Of a DNA stretch of 64,000 bases, positions 44,990-53,253 are shown piece by piece; within the stretch, counting starts at the first letter, position 1; each line of letters begins with the position of its first letter. The position numbers and the translations under genes were made by a program. The notes under the pieces are model-generated. The model was not told the DNA's origin, searched no databases, and saw only the letters and a program-made list of their open reading frames with translations. Origin of the DNA: Sphingomonas sp. (GTDB lineage Bacteria; Pseudomonadota; Alphaproteobacteria; Sphingomonadales; Sphingomonadaceae); assembly GCA_017849555.1 (NCBI GenBank), contig JAFIGU010000097.1, positions 1 through 64,000 on the forward strand. The letters run 5' to 3'.

Positions 44990-45910
44990 ATGGGCCTAAC
45001 CCCACGTACGGGCACCTCGCGCGACGGCCATCCGCTGTCGCTCAGCCGCGCACCGAGCGGCGATCTGGCGCGATTCGTCGCGCGCTTCTTCATCCTGATC
45101 ATCGAACGGCCCGATGATGCGGTGCTGGAAGATTTCCTGCTCCACGAGACCGCTTATGTCCGCGTGCCGACCGAGGGCCGGTGGGAGACCCAGGTCGCCG
45201 GCAAGTGGATCGCCTATGAAGGCCCGATGATCTTCGGGGCGCAGCGCAAGCGCTTCCCCGTGCGCTGCACCGGCCCGATCGTCGCCGCCGGCTTCGCGCT
45301 GCGCCCGGCGGCGTGGCTCGCCTTCGCCGACCGGCCCGCTTATCTGCTCGCCGACCGGCTCGAGACGATCGACGGCGCGTGGGGCGAGGCGCTGCGCTGG
45401 GCGTGCGAGGATATCCGCCAGACCGAGCGCACCTTCGACCGGCTCGAACAAGTGGTGCGCGAACGCATTGCCGCGCGCAACGCGCGGATCGATCCCGCGC
45501 TCGAACGCTTCGAGGCGATCAGCCGGCTCGATCCGGGGCGCACCGTCGCCGATATCGCACGCGAGCTGGGGATGATCCCGCGGCGGCTCGACCGGCACGT
45601 CCGCGCGCATTTCGGCCACCCGCCCAAGACGGTGCTCCGCCGCAGCCGCTTCCTCGATATGGCGGCGGTGCTGCGCGGGCTGGCGGTGCCCGATGCCGAC
45701 GATCTGGCCGAGGAACGCTTCTACGACGCCTCGCACCTCAACCGCGAATTCCGGCTGTTTTTGGACATGCCGCCCAATCGTTTCCGCAAGACCCCGACCT
45801 TGCTGTTCACGCCCGGGTTGGAGGTGCGCCAGCAGCGCAAGCTCACCGATATGGCGATGGAGCAGGCGGTGCCGTGGGTCGCCCCGAAACTGCCGCGCGC
45901 GGCGGAATAG
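44990..45910 (+). CDS. AraC-family transcriptional regulator
   Basis: A 306-residue regulator. The N-terminal 150 residues resemble the AraC-associated cupin-like sensing domain (ETAYVRVPTEGRWETQVAGK, RFPVRCTGPIVAAGFALRP). The C-terminal domain contains two helix-turn-helix segments: TVADIARELGMIPRRLDRHV (about residues 184-203) and, less typical, ERFYDASHLNREFRLFLDMPP ending in NRFRKTPTLL. The second helix pair follows the usual AraC spacing. Target genes and ligand are unknown; neighbours give no hint. Confidence 0.85.
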   Translation: MGLTPRTGTSRDGHPLSLSRAPSGDLARFVARFFILIIERPDDAVLEDFLLHETAYVRVPTEGRWETQVAGKWIAYEGPMIFGAQRKRFPVRCTGPIVAAGFALRPAAWLAFADRPAYLLADRLETIDGAWGEALRWACEDIRQTERTFDRLEQVVRERIAARNARIDPALERFEAISRLDPGRTVADIARELGMIPRRLDRHVRAHFGHPPKTVLRRSRFLDMAAVLRGLAVPDADDLAEERFYDASHLNREFRLFLDMPPNRFRKTPTLLFTPGLEVRQQRKLTDMAMEQAVPWVAPKLPRAAE

Positions 45911-45929
45911 CGGATCGCGCGCAACCTCT

Positions 45930-46012
45930 CCGTTCGGGCTGAGCATGTCGAAGCCCTGTTCTTTCTTCCTCGGACGAGAAGGGCAGCCCTTCGACAAGCT
46001 CAGGGCGAACGG
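45930..46012. repeat. REP-type inverted pair (family A)
   Basis: The left arm CCGTTCGGGCTGAGCATGTC and the right arm CCCTTCGACAAGCTCAGGGC close with GAACGG. It lies in the 164-base gap before the helicase gene. Confidence 0.8.
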
Positions 46013-46074
46013 GGAGGATTGCGCTTGAACCAGCCTCTGGCGCCGACCCCCGCCCGCGCCCCATATAAAGCGCG

Positions 46075-48495
46075 GTGCCCGATCACGACATGCCCCTCCC
46101 CCCCGCGCTTGCGGATTGGTTCGCCGAGCGCGGGTGGCAGCCGCGCCGGCACCAATTGGCGATGCTCGCCGAGGCGCGCGCCGGGCATCATGCGCTGCTC
46201 GTCGCCGCAACCGGCGCGGGCAAGACGCTCGCCGGTTTCCTCCCGACGCTCGCCGAACTGATCGAGCGGCCGAGCGACGGGCTCCACACGCTCTACGTCT
46301 CGCCGCTCAAGGCGCTGGCGGTCGATATCCAGCGCAATCTGATGACCCCGGTCGACGAAATGGGGCTCGATATCCGGATCGAGACGCGCACCGGCGATAC
46401 CCCGTCGGACCGCAAGGCGCGGCAGCGCGCGCGGCCGCCGCAGATCCTGCTCACCACGCCCGAATCGCTTTCGCTGCTGCTGTCCTATCCCGACGCTTTC
46501 ACGATGTTCGCCGGGCTCAGGACGATCGTGGTCGACGAGGTCCATGCCTTCGCCAGCGGCAAGCGCGGCGATCTGCTGGCGCTGTCGATGGCGCGGCTGC
46601 AGCGGATCGCGCCCGAATGCCGCCGCGTCGCGCTCTCCGCCACGCTCGCGGATCCCGACGATTATCGCGCCTGGCTCGCCCCGGACGGCGACAAGGAGGC
46701 GGTGAGCCTCGTTATCGGCGATCCCGGGGTCGATCCCGAAATCGATATCCTGCTCCCCGAGGACAAGGTGCCCTGGGCCGGCCATTCGGGGCGTTATGCC
46801 GCGCGGCAGGTGATGGCGGAGATCGAGACCCACCGCACCACAATCGTCTTCTGCAACACGCGCAGCCTCGCCGAACTGATCTTCCAGGATCTGTGGAAGG
46901 AAAACACGCTCCAGCTGCCGATCGGGATTCACCACGGCAGCCTCGAAAAGGAGGCGCGGCGCAAGGTCGAGGGCGCGATGGCGGCGGGGCGGCTGCGCGC
47001 GCTGGTCGCCACCGCCAGCCTCGATCTGGGGGTCGATTGGGGCGATGTCGATTGCGTGATCCAGATGGGGGCGCCCAAGGGTTCGTCGCGGCTTCTCCAG
47101 CGCATCGGGCGCAGCAACCACCGGCTCGACGAGCCATCAGAGGCGATCCTCGTCCCCGGCAACCGCTTCGAATATCTCGAGGCGCGCGCGGCGATCGATG
47201 CGGTGCGCGCGGGCGAGCTCGATGCCGAGCCATTCCGCCCCGGCGCGCTCGACGTGCTCGCGCAGCATGTCATGGCCTGCGCCTGCGCGGCGCCGTTCGA
47301 CGAGGCGGCGTTGCTCGATGAGGTGCGCTCGGCGCTGCCCTATGCCGCGCTCGACGCCGAGACCTTCGCGCGGTTGCTCGGCTTCATCAGCGACGGCGGC
47401 TATGCGTTGCGCGCTTATGACCGGTTCAAGCGGCTGACGCGCGACGCCGACGGGCATTGGCGGGTGAGCCACCCCAAATTCGTCGCCCAGCACCGGCTCA
47501 ACGCGGGGATCATCGTCGAGGCGACGATGCTCAAGGTGCGGTTCCGCAACGGCCGCACGCTGGGCAAGGTCGAGGAAGCCTTTGCCGCGACGCTGGCGCA
47601 CGGCGATACCTTCTTCTTCGCCGGCATGAGCCTCGAGGTGGAGAAGATCGACACCGAGGATCTGATCGTCCGCGCCACCGCGCGCCCGGCACGGATCCCG
47701 ACCTATGGCGGGGCGCGGATGCCGCTCACCACGCATCTCGCCGACCGGGTGCGCGGCTTCTTCGCCGCGCCGGAGCAATGGCATCGCTTCCCCGGCGATG
47801 TGCGCGAGTGGCTCGAAATCCAGGCGCGCCGCTCGGCGCTGCCGCGCCCCGACCAGCTATTGGTCGAAACCTTCCCGCACGAGGGGCGGCATTATATGGT
47901 CGCATACAGTTTCGAGGGCTGGAACGCGCACCAGTCGCTCGGGATGCTCATCACCCGCCGGATGGAAACGCGCGGGCTCAAGCCGTTGGGGTTCGTCGCG
48001 TCGGATTACGCTCTGGCCTGCTATTCGCTCGATCCGGTCGACGATCCGGCGGCGCTCTTCTCCCCCGATATCCTCGAGCATGAATTCGTCGAATGGGTGC
48101 AGCAATCGCATCTGCTGAAGCGCGCCTTCCGCGAAGTGGCGGTGATCGGCGGGCTGGTCGAGCGCCAGCATCCGGGCAAGCGCAAGACGGGCAAGCAGGT
48201 CACCTTTTCGACCGACCTGATCTACGATGTGCTGCGCCGTTACGAGCCGGGGCATATCCTGCTCGAAGCCGCCTGGGCCGACGCGCGCGCGCGGATGACC
48301 GATATCGGCCGGCTCGCCGATCTGCTCGACCGCGCCGGGGAGACGATGCTGCACGTGACTCTGCCGCGCGTCTCGCCGCTCGCGGTGCCGGTGCTGGTGC
48401 TGATCGGGCGCGAACGCGTCGCCACCGGGCTCGCCGACGACGCCTTGTTGATGGAGGCGGAAACGCTGGCGCAGGCGGCGATGCGGATCGATTGA
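46075..48495 (+). CDS. Ligase-associated DNA-damage-response DEXH helicase (Lhr-like)
   Basis: An 806-residue superfamily 2 helicase of the short Lhr type. Walker A is AATGAGKTLAGFLP, motif Ib is LLTTPESLSLLL, the DEVH box is IVVDEVHAFASG, motif III is ALSATLAD and motif VI is LQRIGRSNHR. The C-terminal half has the winged-helix and Lhr-core regions (for example TFFFAGMSLEVEKI). Such helicases are grouped with a DNA ligase, an exonuclease and the PdeM nuclease; pdeM lies 2.6 kb downstream. The GTG at 46075 is the first start; an ATG follows at 46090. Confidence 0.9.
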   Translation: MPDHDMPLPPALADWFAERGWQPRRHQLAMLAEARAGHHALLVAATGAGKTLAGFLPTLAELIERPSDGLHTLYVSPLKALAVDIQRNLMTPVDEMGLDIRIETRTGDTPSDRKARQRARPPQILLTTPESLSLLLSYPDAFTMFAGLRTIVVDEVHAFASGKRGDLLALSMARLQRIAPECRRVALSATLADPDDYRAWLAPDGDKEAVSLVIGDPGVDPEIDILLPEDKVPWAGHSGRYAARQVMAEIETHRTTIVFCNTRSLAELIFQDLWKENTLQLPIGIHHGSLEKEARRKVEGAMAAGRLRALVATASLDLGVDWGDVDCVIQMGAPKGSSRLLQRIGRSNHRLDEPSEAILVPGNRFEYLEARAAIDAVRAGELDAEPFRPGALDVLAQHVMACACAAPFDEAALLDEVRSALPYAALDAETFARLLGFISDGGYALRAYDRFKRLTRDADGHWRVSHPKFVAQHRLNAGIIVEATMLKVRFRNGRTLGKVEEAFAATLAHGDTFFFAGMSLEVEKIDTEDLIVRATARPARIPTYGGARMPLTTHLADRVRGFFAAPEQWHRFPGDVREWLEIQARRSALPRPDQLLVETFPHEGRHYMVAYSFEGWNAHQSLGMLITRRMETRGLKPLGFVASDYALACYSLDPVDDPAALFSPDILEHEFVEWVQQSHLLKRAFREVAVIGGLVERQHPGKRKTGKQVTFSTDLIYDVLRRYEPGHILLEAAWADARARMTDIGRLADLLDRAGETMLHVTLPRVSPLAVPVLVLIGRERVATGLADDALLMEAETLAQAAMRID

Positions 48496-48537
48496 TTTCG
48501 CTTGCGAAAGGGCCGGTTCGGGCGCACTCTCCAGTTC

Positions 48538-49485
48538 ATGAAACGCATGCTCGCCATGCCCTTGCTGCTGCTTCTCGCCGCGCAATCCCCCGTGCCGCAG
48601 CCGGCTCCCGCCATACCCCCGCCCCCGCCCGCCGATGCGACGACGCCGCTCGGCGATCTGCTCAATTTCGGCGGCAATGGCGAGCGGATGACGGTGCCGG
48701 TCCAGATCGGCAGCACCGGGCCGTATCGCTTCATCATCGATACCGGCGCGCAGCGCACCGTGGTGAGCCGCGAGCTCGCCGGCAGCCTGCGGCTCGCCGC
48801 CGGCCCCACCGTGCGCGTCACCGCGATGACCGGGGTGAGCGAGGTGAGCACCGTCGTCATCCCGTCGATCACGGTCGGCGCGCTGGGCGGCGAAAGGATC
48901 GAGGCGCCCGCGCTCGAGGGGCGCTATCTCGGCGCGCCGGGGATGCTGGGGATCGATTCGCTCCAGGGCCATGCGCTGGCGATCGATTTCGACAAGCAAT
49001 CGATGGTCGTCTCGCCGTCGCGGCGCCGGTCCTCGCGCGAATCGAGCGACCCCGGCGAGATCGTGGTGCGTGCGCGCAGCCTGTTCGGCCAGCTCGTCGT
49101 GACCGAGGCGACGGTCGGCGACGTCAAGGTCCGCGTCATCATCGATACCGGCTCGGCGGTGACGATGGGCAACAGCGCGCTGCAAAAGGCGGTGATGCGC
49201 CGCGGCAAGGTGGGGATCCCGATCGCGCTGACGGGGGTGACCGGGGAGACGGTGACGGTCAATTACACCGTGCTCAACACGATCAAGCTCGGCCAGATGA
49301 CGATCAACGACATGCCGATCGCTTATGCCGCGAGCGACGCGCCGCCGTTCAAATTGTTCGGGCTCGACAAGCGTCCCGCGCTGATGCTGGGGATGGATGC
49401 GCTGCGGCTGTTCCGCAAGGTCGATATCGATTTCGCCAACCGCGAGGTGCGCTTCAAGATGCCGCGCAACGCGTTCATCAGCTAG
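48538..49485 (+). CDS. Secreted double retropepsin-like aspartic protease
   Basis: A 315-residue exported protein. A signal peptide (MKRMLAMPLLLLLAAQSPV) is followed by a proline-rich linker and two retropepsin halves: FIIDTGAQRTVVS (Asp68) and VIIDTGSAVTMGN (about residue 203). Each Asp-Thr-Gly is in the hydrophobic context of active pepsin-fold enzymes, so the two halves could form an intramolecular dimer. It resembles the protein encoded at 7075-8268 but lacks the PDZ domain. It follows the helicase by 42 bases on the same strand. Confidence 0.83.
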   Translation: MKRMLAMPLLLLLAAQSPVPQPAPAIPPPPPADATTPLGDLLNFGGNGERMTVPVQIGSTGPYRFIIDTGAQRTVVSRELAGSLRLAAGPTVRVTAMTGVSEVSTVVIPSITVGALGGERIEAPALEGRYLGAPGMLGIDSLQGHALAIDFDKQSMVVSPSRRRSSRESSDPGEIVVRARSLFGQLVVTEATVGDVKVRVIIDTGSAVTMGNSALQKAVMRRGKVGIPIALTGVTGETVTVNYTVLNTIKLGQMTINDMPIAYAASDAPPFKLFGLDKRPALMLGMDALRLFRKVDIDFANREVRFKMPRNAFIS

Positions 49486-49531
49486 GAGCTCGTGAAAGAG
49501 TTGCGCCACGCAACTATCCCTGCAACGATCG

Positions 49532-49552
49532 CCCCCTGAGCGAAACAGGGGG
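49532..49552 (+). promoter_or_regulatory. Hairpin overlapping the ribosome-binding site of the M20 peptidase gene
   Basis: CCCCCTG and CAGGGGG form a perfect seven-base stem with a seven-base loop. The right arm is the only strong Shine-Dalgarno-like sequence and ends eight bases before the ATG at 49561, so the folded form would hide it. Confidence 0.55.
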
Positions 49553-49560
49553 AATTAACG

Positions 49561-50958
49561 ATGCGGGCTATGTGGTTGGCTGGAATCGCCGCGCTGGGGC
49601 TCGCCCCCGCTATCGCTGACGCCCAGGATCGACCCGACCAGAAGAATTTCTTCTCTCTTTACAAAGAGTTGGTTGAGACAAACACCGTCGTCGGGGTTGG
49701 CAGCTGCACCAAGGCCGCGGCGCAGATCGCGACCCGGCTCAAGGCGGCGGGCTATGCCGACGCCGATATCACCTCCTTCTCCGTCCCCGAGCATCCCGAC
49801 GATGGCGGGGTGGTCGCGATCCTCAAGGGATCGGACGCCAAGGCCAAGCCGATGCTGCTGCTCGCGCATATCGACGTGGTCGCCGCCAAGCGCGAGGACT
49901 GGAAGCGCGATCCGTTCAAGCTGGTCGAGGAAAACGGCTTTTATTACGCGCGCGGCACCGTCGACGACAAGGCGATGGCCGCGGTGTGGGCGGATGCGAT
50001 GATCCGCTTCAAGCAGCAGGGCTATCGCCCCAAGCGCGCGATCAAGATGGCGCTGACCTGCGGCGAGGAAACCACCTATGCCTTCAACGGCGCGCAATGG
50101 CTGGCGGATAACCGCCCCGAGCTGGTGAGCGGCGAATTCGCGCTCAACGAGGGCGGCGGGGGCCGGTTCGACGCCGATGGCAAGCCGCAGGCGCTGGCGG
50201 TGCAGGTCGGCGAGAAAGCCGCGCAGAATTTCACCTTCCTCGCCACCAACCCCGGCGGGCACAGTTCGGCGCCGACCCCGGCCAATGCGATCTACGAGCT
50301 GGATGATGCGCTCAGGGCGGTACAAGGCTATGAATTCCCGATAAAACTTACTGACACGACGCGCGCCTTCCTCGGCGCCACCGCGAAAGCGGTGCCGGCC
50401 GAAATGGCGGAGGCGATCACCCGCCTGCTCGCCAACCCTAACGACAAACAGGCCGATGCGATCGTCAGCCGCGACAAGGTGCTGCATTCGACGTTGCGCA
50501 CGACCTGCGTCGCGACGTTGGTCAACGCGGGCCATGCCGAGAACGCGCTGCCGCAGCGCGCCACCGCCAACGTCAATTGCCGCATCTTCCCCGGCGAGAC
50601 GGTGGAGGGCACGCTCGCCAAGCTCAAGGAACTCGCCGGACCGAAGGTAACCGTCACCGCCAACGCCCCGATCCGCCCGATCGCGGTGCCGCCGGCGCTC
50701 GATCCGAAGATCGTCGGGCCGATGAAGACGCTGGCCGCGAAATATTTCCCCGGCGTGCCGATGGTGCCGATGATGTCGACCGGCGCGACCGACGCGGTGT
50801 TCTTCGGCAAGATCGGGATGCCGGTCTACGGCGCGCCGGGCATCATGCTCGAACAGGATCTCAACGGCATCCACGGGCTCGACGAACGTATCCGCGTCTC
50901 GTCGCTCTATCAGGGGCGCGACTATCTGTTCGATCTGGTCAAGGCTTATGGGGGCTGA
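49561..50958 (+). CDS. Secreted M20-family metallopeptidase
   Basis: A 465-residue zinc peptidase with a signal peptide ending near LGLAPAIADAQ. Metal-binding motifs are LLLAHIDVVAAKREDW (His, Asp) and GRGTVDDKAMAA-type DD residues (ARGTVDDKAMAA), the catalytic Glu-Glu is in CGEETTYAF, and the dimerisation (lid) domain begins at about residue 210. The final His is in GIHGLDERIRVSSLYQGRDY. M20 enzymes cleave dipeptides, peptide ends or N-acyl amino acids; the substrate is not evident. A periplasmic location follows from the signal peptide. Confidence 0.9.
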   Translation: MRAMWLAGIAALGLAPAIADAQDRPDQKNFFSLYKELVETNTVVGVGSCTKAAAQIATRLKAAGYADADITSFSVPEHPDDGGVVAILKGSDAKAKPMLLLAHIDVVAAKREDWKRDPFKLVEENGFYYARGTVDDKAMAAVWADAMIRFKQQGYRPKRAIKMALTCGEETTYAFNGAQWLADNRPELVSGEFALNEGGGGRFDADGKPQALAVQVGEKAAQNFTFLATNPGGHSSAPTPANAIYELDDALRAVQGYEFPIKLTDTTRAFLGATAKAVPAEMAEAITRLLANPNDKQADAIVSRDKVLHSTLRTTCVATLVNAGHAENALPQRATANVNCRIFPGETVEGTLAKLKELAGPKVTVTANAPIRPIAVPPALDPKIVGPMKTLAAKYFPGVPMVPMMSTGATDAVFFGKIGMPVYGAPGIMLEQDLNGIHGLDERIRVSSLYQGRDYLFDLVKAYGG

Positions 50959-50978
50959 CCGGTCGATCGCCTGCCTCT

Positions 50979-51062
50979 CGTCATGCCGGACTTGATCCGG
51001 CATCCAGCGCAACGAGCGACGCCGCTTGCGGCTCTGAATGCCGGTTCGAGCCCGGCATGACG
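50979..51062. repeat. Dispersed inverted-repeat pair, family B
   Basis: The left arm CGTCATGCCGGACTTGATCC and the right arm GTTCGAGCCCGGCATGACG have about 40 bases between them. It lies just after the M20 peptidase stop and before pdeM. Confidence 0.75.
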
Positions 51063-51129
51063 CTATTGCTTGCGACAATCGCTTCCCAACCCAGTTGATC
51101 CCACCCCCGCGCTGCGGCATGGCGGCGTC

Positions 51130-51792
51130 ATGGTTCCCTTTTCGTTCGCCGGCCACGAGCTCGTCGCGCTGCCGCAGGGCGCGTTGTTCTGGCCGGCGCG
51201 CGCGGCCTTGCTCGTCGCCGATCTGCATCTCGAAAAGGCAAGCTATTTCGCCGGCGCGGGGCAGATGCTCCCGCCTTATGATTCGCTCGCCACGCTGACC
51301 GATCTCGCCGCGCTGGCAACCGCGACCGCGGCGCGCGAAATCTGGTGCCTGGGCGACAGTTTCCACGATGCGCGCGGCGGTGGGCGGCTGCCCGACGCGG
51401 CGCGGGCGATGCTGCACGCGCTGATGACGCGGGCGCGCTGGACGTGGATCACCGGCAACCACGATCCGATCGACGCCGATCGCTGCGGCGGCACGGTGGT
51501 CGAGGAAGCGGTGATCGACGGCCTCGTGCTACGCCACCAGGCCGATCCCGCCGAGACGCGCCCCGAGCTGTCGGGGCATTTCCACCCGCAATTGCGCATT
51601 CGGGTGCGCGGGCGGCTCGTCGCGCGGCGGTGTTTCGTCGCCAGCGGGCGCAAATTGCTGCTCCCGGCATTCGGCGCGCTGACCGGCGGGCTCGACGCCA
51701 CCCACAGCGAGATCGCGCGCGCGATCGGTGCGCCCGCGGAGGCTTTGGTGCCGGTGGAGAACCGCCTGCTGCGCTTCCCGCTGGCGGCTTAG
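51130..51792 (+). CDS. pdeM: Ligase-associated DNA-damage-response endonuclease PdeM
   Basis: A 220-residue calcineurin-like metallophosphoesterase. The metal ligands are in LLVADLHLEKA (Asp, His), WCLGDSFHD, ITGNHDP (Asn-His) and SGHFHPQLRIR (His-x-His). The early GHELVALPQGALFWPARAAL is typical of the ligase-associated group that partners Lhr-type helicases. It is expected to be a nuclease in a DNA-repair set. The ATG at 51130 is preferred over the upstream ATG at 51070, which lies in the repeat-rich gap. The helicase gene is upstream, separated by two unrelated genes. Confidence 0.88.
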   Translation: MVPFSFAGHELVALPQGALFWPARAALLVADLHLEKASYFAGAGQMLPPYDSLATLTDLAALATATAAREIWCLGDSFHDARGGGRLPDAARAMLHALMTRARWTWITGNHDPIDADRCGGTVVEEAVIDGLVLRHQADPAETRPELSGHFHPQLRIRVRGRLVARRCFVASGRKLLLPAFGALTGGLDATHSEIARAIGAPAEALVPVENRLLRFPLAA

Positions 51793-51804
51793 GATTCGCT
51801 ACCG

Positions 51805-51886
51805 CCGTTCGCCCTGAGCCTGTCGAAGGGCTGTCCTTCTTCCTTGAAAGAAAAGTGCAGGGCTTCGACAAGCTCAGCCCGAACGG
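51805..51886. repeat. REP-type inverted pair (family A)
   Basis: The left arm CCGTTCGCCCTGAGCCTGTC and the right arm GGCTTCGACAAGCTCAGCCC end in GAACGG, with AAAGAAAAGTGCAGG in the loop. It lies between convergent pdeM and the hydroxylase gene. Confidence 0.8.
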
Positions 51887-51919
51887 GGAGAGGGCAATTC
51901 ACGGACTGTTAGGGCCACC

Positions 51920-53134
51920 TTAAACCGTCAGCCCCTGCAACAACTTGGGCAGCGATCCGCTCTCGCCGCGCGCTTCCGCCATGAAGCGTTCCTTGAGCGG
52001 GGTGATGCGATCGACCGCCGAAATGCCGAAGCGCCGGATCGCGCTGGCGGTGCGGCCCGGAATGCCGAACAGCCGGGTCAGCGTATCGGTCGCCCCCGCG
52101 ACCATCAGCGTATCGAGGCTGCGCCAGCGCTGGTAGCGATCGAGCAATTGCGCATCGCCCGCCTCCAGCCCGAGCCGCCGTCCCTCGACCAGCACCTCGA
52201 CCAGCGCGGCGACATCGCGGAAACCGAGGTTGAGCCCCTGCCCCGCGATCGGATGGATGCCGTGCGCCGCGTCGCCGACCAGCGCGAGCCGCTCGGCGGT
52301 GATCGACGCGGCATGATGGAAGCCAAGCGGGAAGCTCGCGCGCGGGCTGGCGCCGGAAAGCGCGCCGAGGAACCCGCCCATCCGTTTCTCCGCCTCGGCG
52401 AGAAAGGGGCGGTCGCCGAGCTTGAGCATCGCTGGTGCGTCCGCCGCCTTCACCGTCCAGACGATCGCCGAGCGATGCCCGATCTCGTCGTCGACCAGCG
52501 GGAGCAGCGCGAACGGCCCGGCGGCGTAGAAAATCTCGTAAGCGATCTCCTCATGCTGCCGCTCGTGGTGGAACGCCGAGATGATCGCGGCATGATCGTA
52601 GCGCCATTGCGCGACCTTGATCCCGGCATCGGCGCGGGTCGGCGAATTGCGCCCCTCGGCCGCGACGAGCAGCGACGCGCCAACCGTCTCCCCCGAGGAA
52701 AGCGTCGCGGTGACGCCGGCTGGCCCACGCGTTACCGCGGTCGCGCGGGTCTTCATCCTGAGGTCGACCGTCGAACGCTTGAGCGCCTCGCCCAAGGCGA
52801 TGCGCAGCCGGCGATTCTCGTACATCGTCCCCAAAGCGCCGTCGTCGGCATCGGGAATGAAATCGAGCTTGCCGGGTGCAAGCCCGTCGCTCACCCGGAT
52901 ATGGCGGATCGCGCAGCCATGGCCTTCGAGCCCCTCGGCGACCCCGATCGCCTCGAGCATACGGTGGCTCGCGCTGGCGATGGCGGAAGCGCGCCCGTCA
53001 AAGCCGATCGCGGTGGTGACGGTCGGGTCGGCCGGGTCGACCACGATCGTCTTGAGGCCGTGGCGATCGAGCGCGATCGCCAGCGTCGCACCGACCAGCC
53101 CGCCGCCGAGGATGAGAACGTCAGCGTGATCCAT
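51920..53134 (-). CDS. UbiH/UbiF/COQ6-family FAD-dependent hydroxylase (ubiquinone biosynthesis)
   Basis: A 404-residue flavin monooxygenase. The dinucleotide motif is LILGGGLVGATLAIAL near the N-terminus, and the second FAD motif is LVGDAAHGIHPIAGQGLNLG at about residue 285, the UbiH/VisC signature. It hydroxylates the aromatic ring of a ubiquinone precursor. UbiH, UbiF, UbiI and UbiL cannot be told apart here, so no symbol is given. The start at 53134 (MDHADVLILGGG) is natural; an ATG at 53221 would add 29 residues. It is divergent from ftsK. Confidence 0.9.
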   Translation of the reverse strand: MDHADVLILGGGLVGATLAIALDRHGLKTIVVDPADPTVTTAIGFDGRASAIASASHRMLEAIGVAEGLEGHGCAIRHIRVSDGLAPGKLDFIPDADDGALGTMYENRRLRIALGEALKRSTVDLRMKTRATAVTRGPAGVTATLSSGETVGASLLVAAEGRNSPTRADAGIKVAQWRYDHAAIISAFHHERQHEEIAYEIFYAAGPFALLPLVDDEIGHRSAIVWTVKAADAPAMLKLGDRPFLAEAEKRMGGFLGALSGASPRASFPLGFHHAASITAERLALVGDAAHGIHPIAGQGLNLGFRDVAALVEVLVEGRRLGLEAGDAQLLDRYQRWRSLDTLMVAGATDTLTRLFGIPGRTASAIRRFGISAVDRITPLKERFMAEARGESGSLPKLLQGLTV

Positions 53135-53253
53135 CCGCCACGCTCTATCCGCGATCCGGCGCGCTGCCAATCGCGGTGTCTTGACGCGGGACTCGGTGAG
53201 GCAGATGATTCCGCCGGGCATATCTCATCACATCGGCGGGGGATTTAAAGGCA

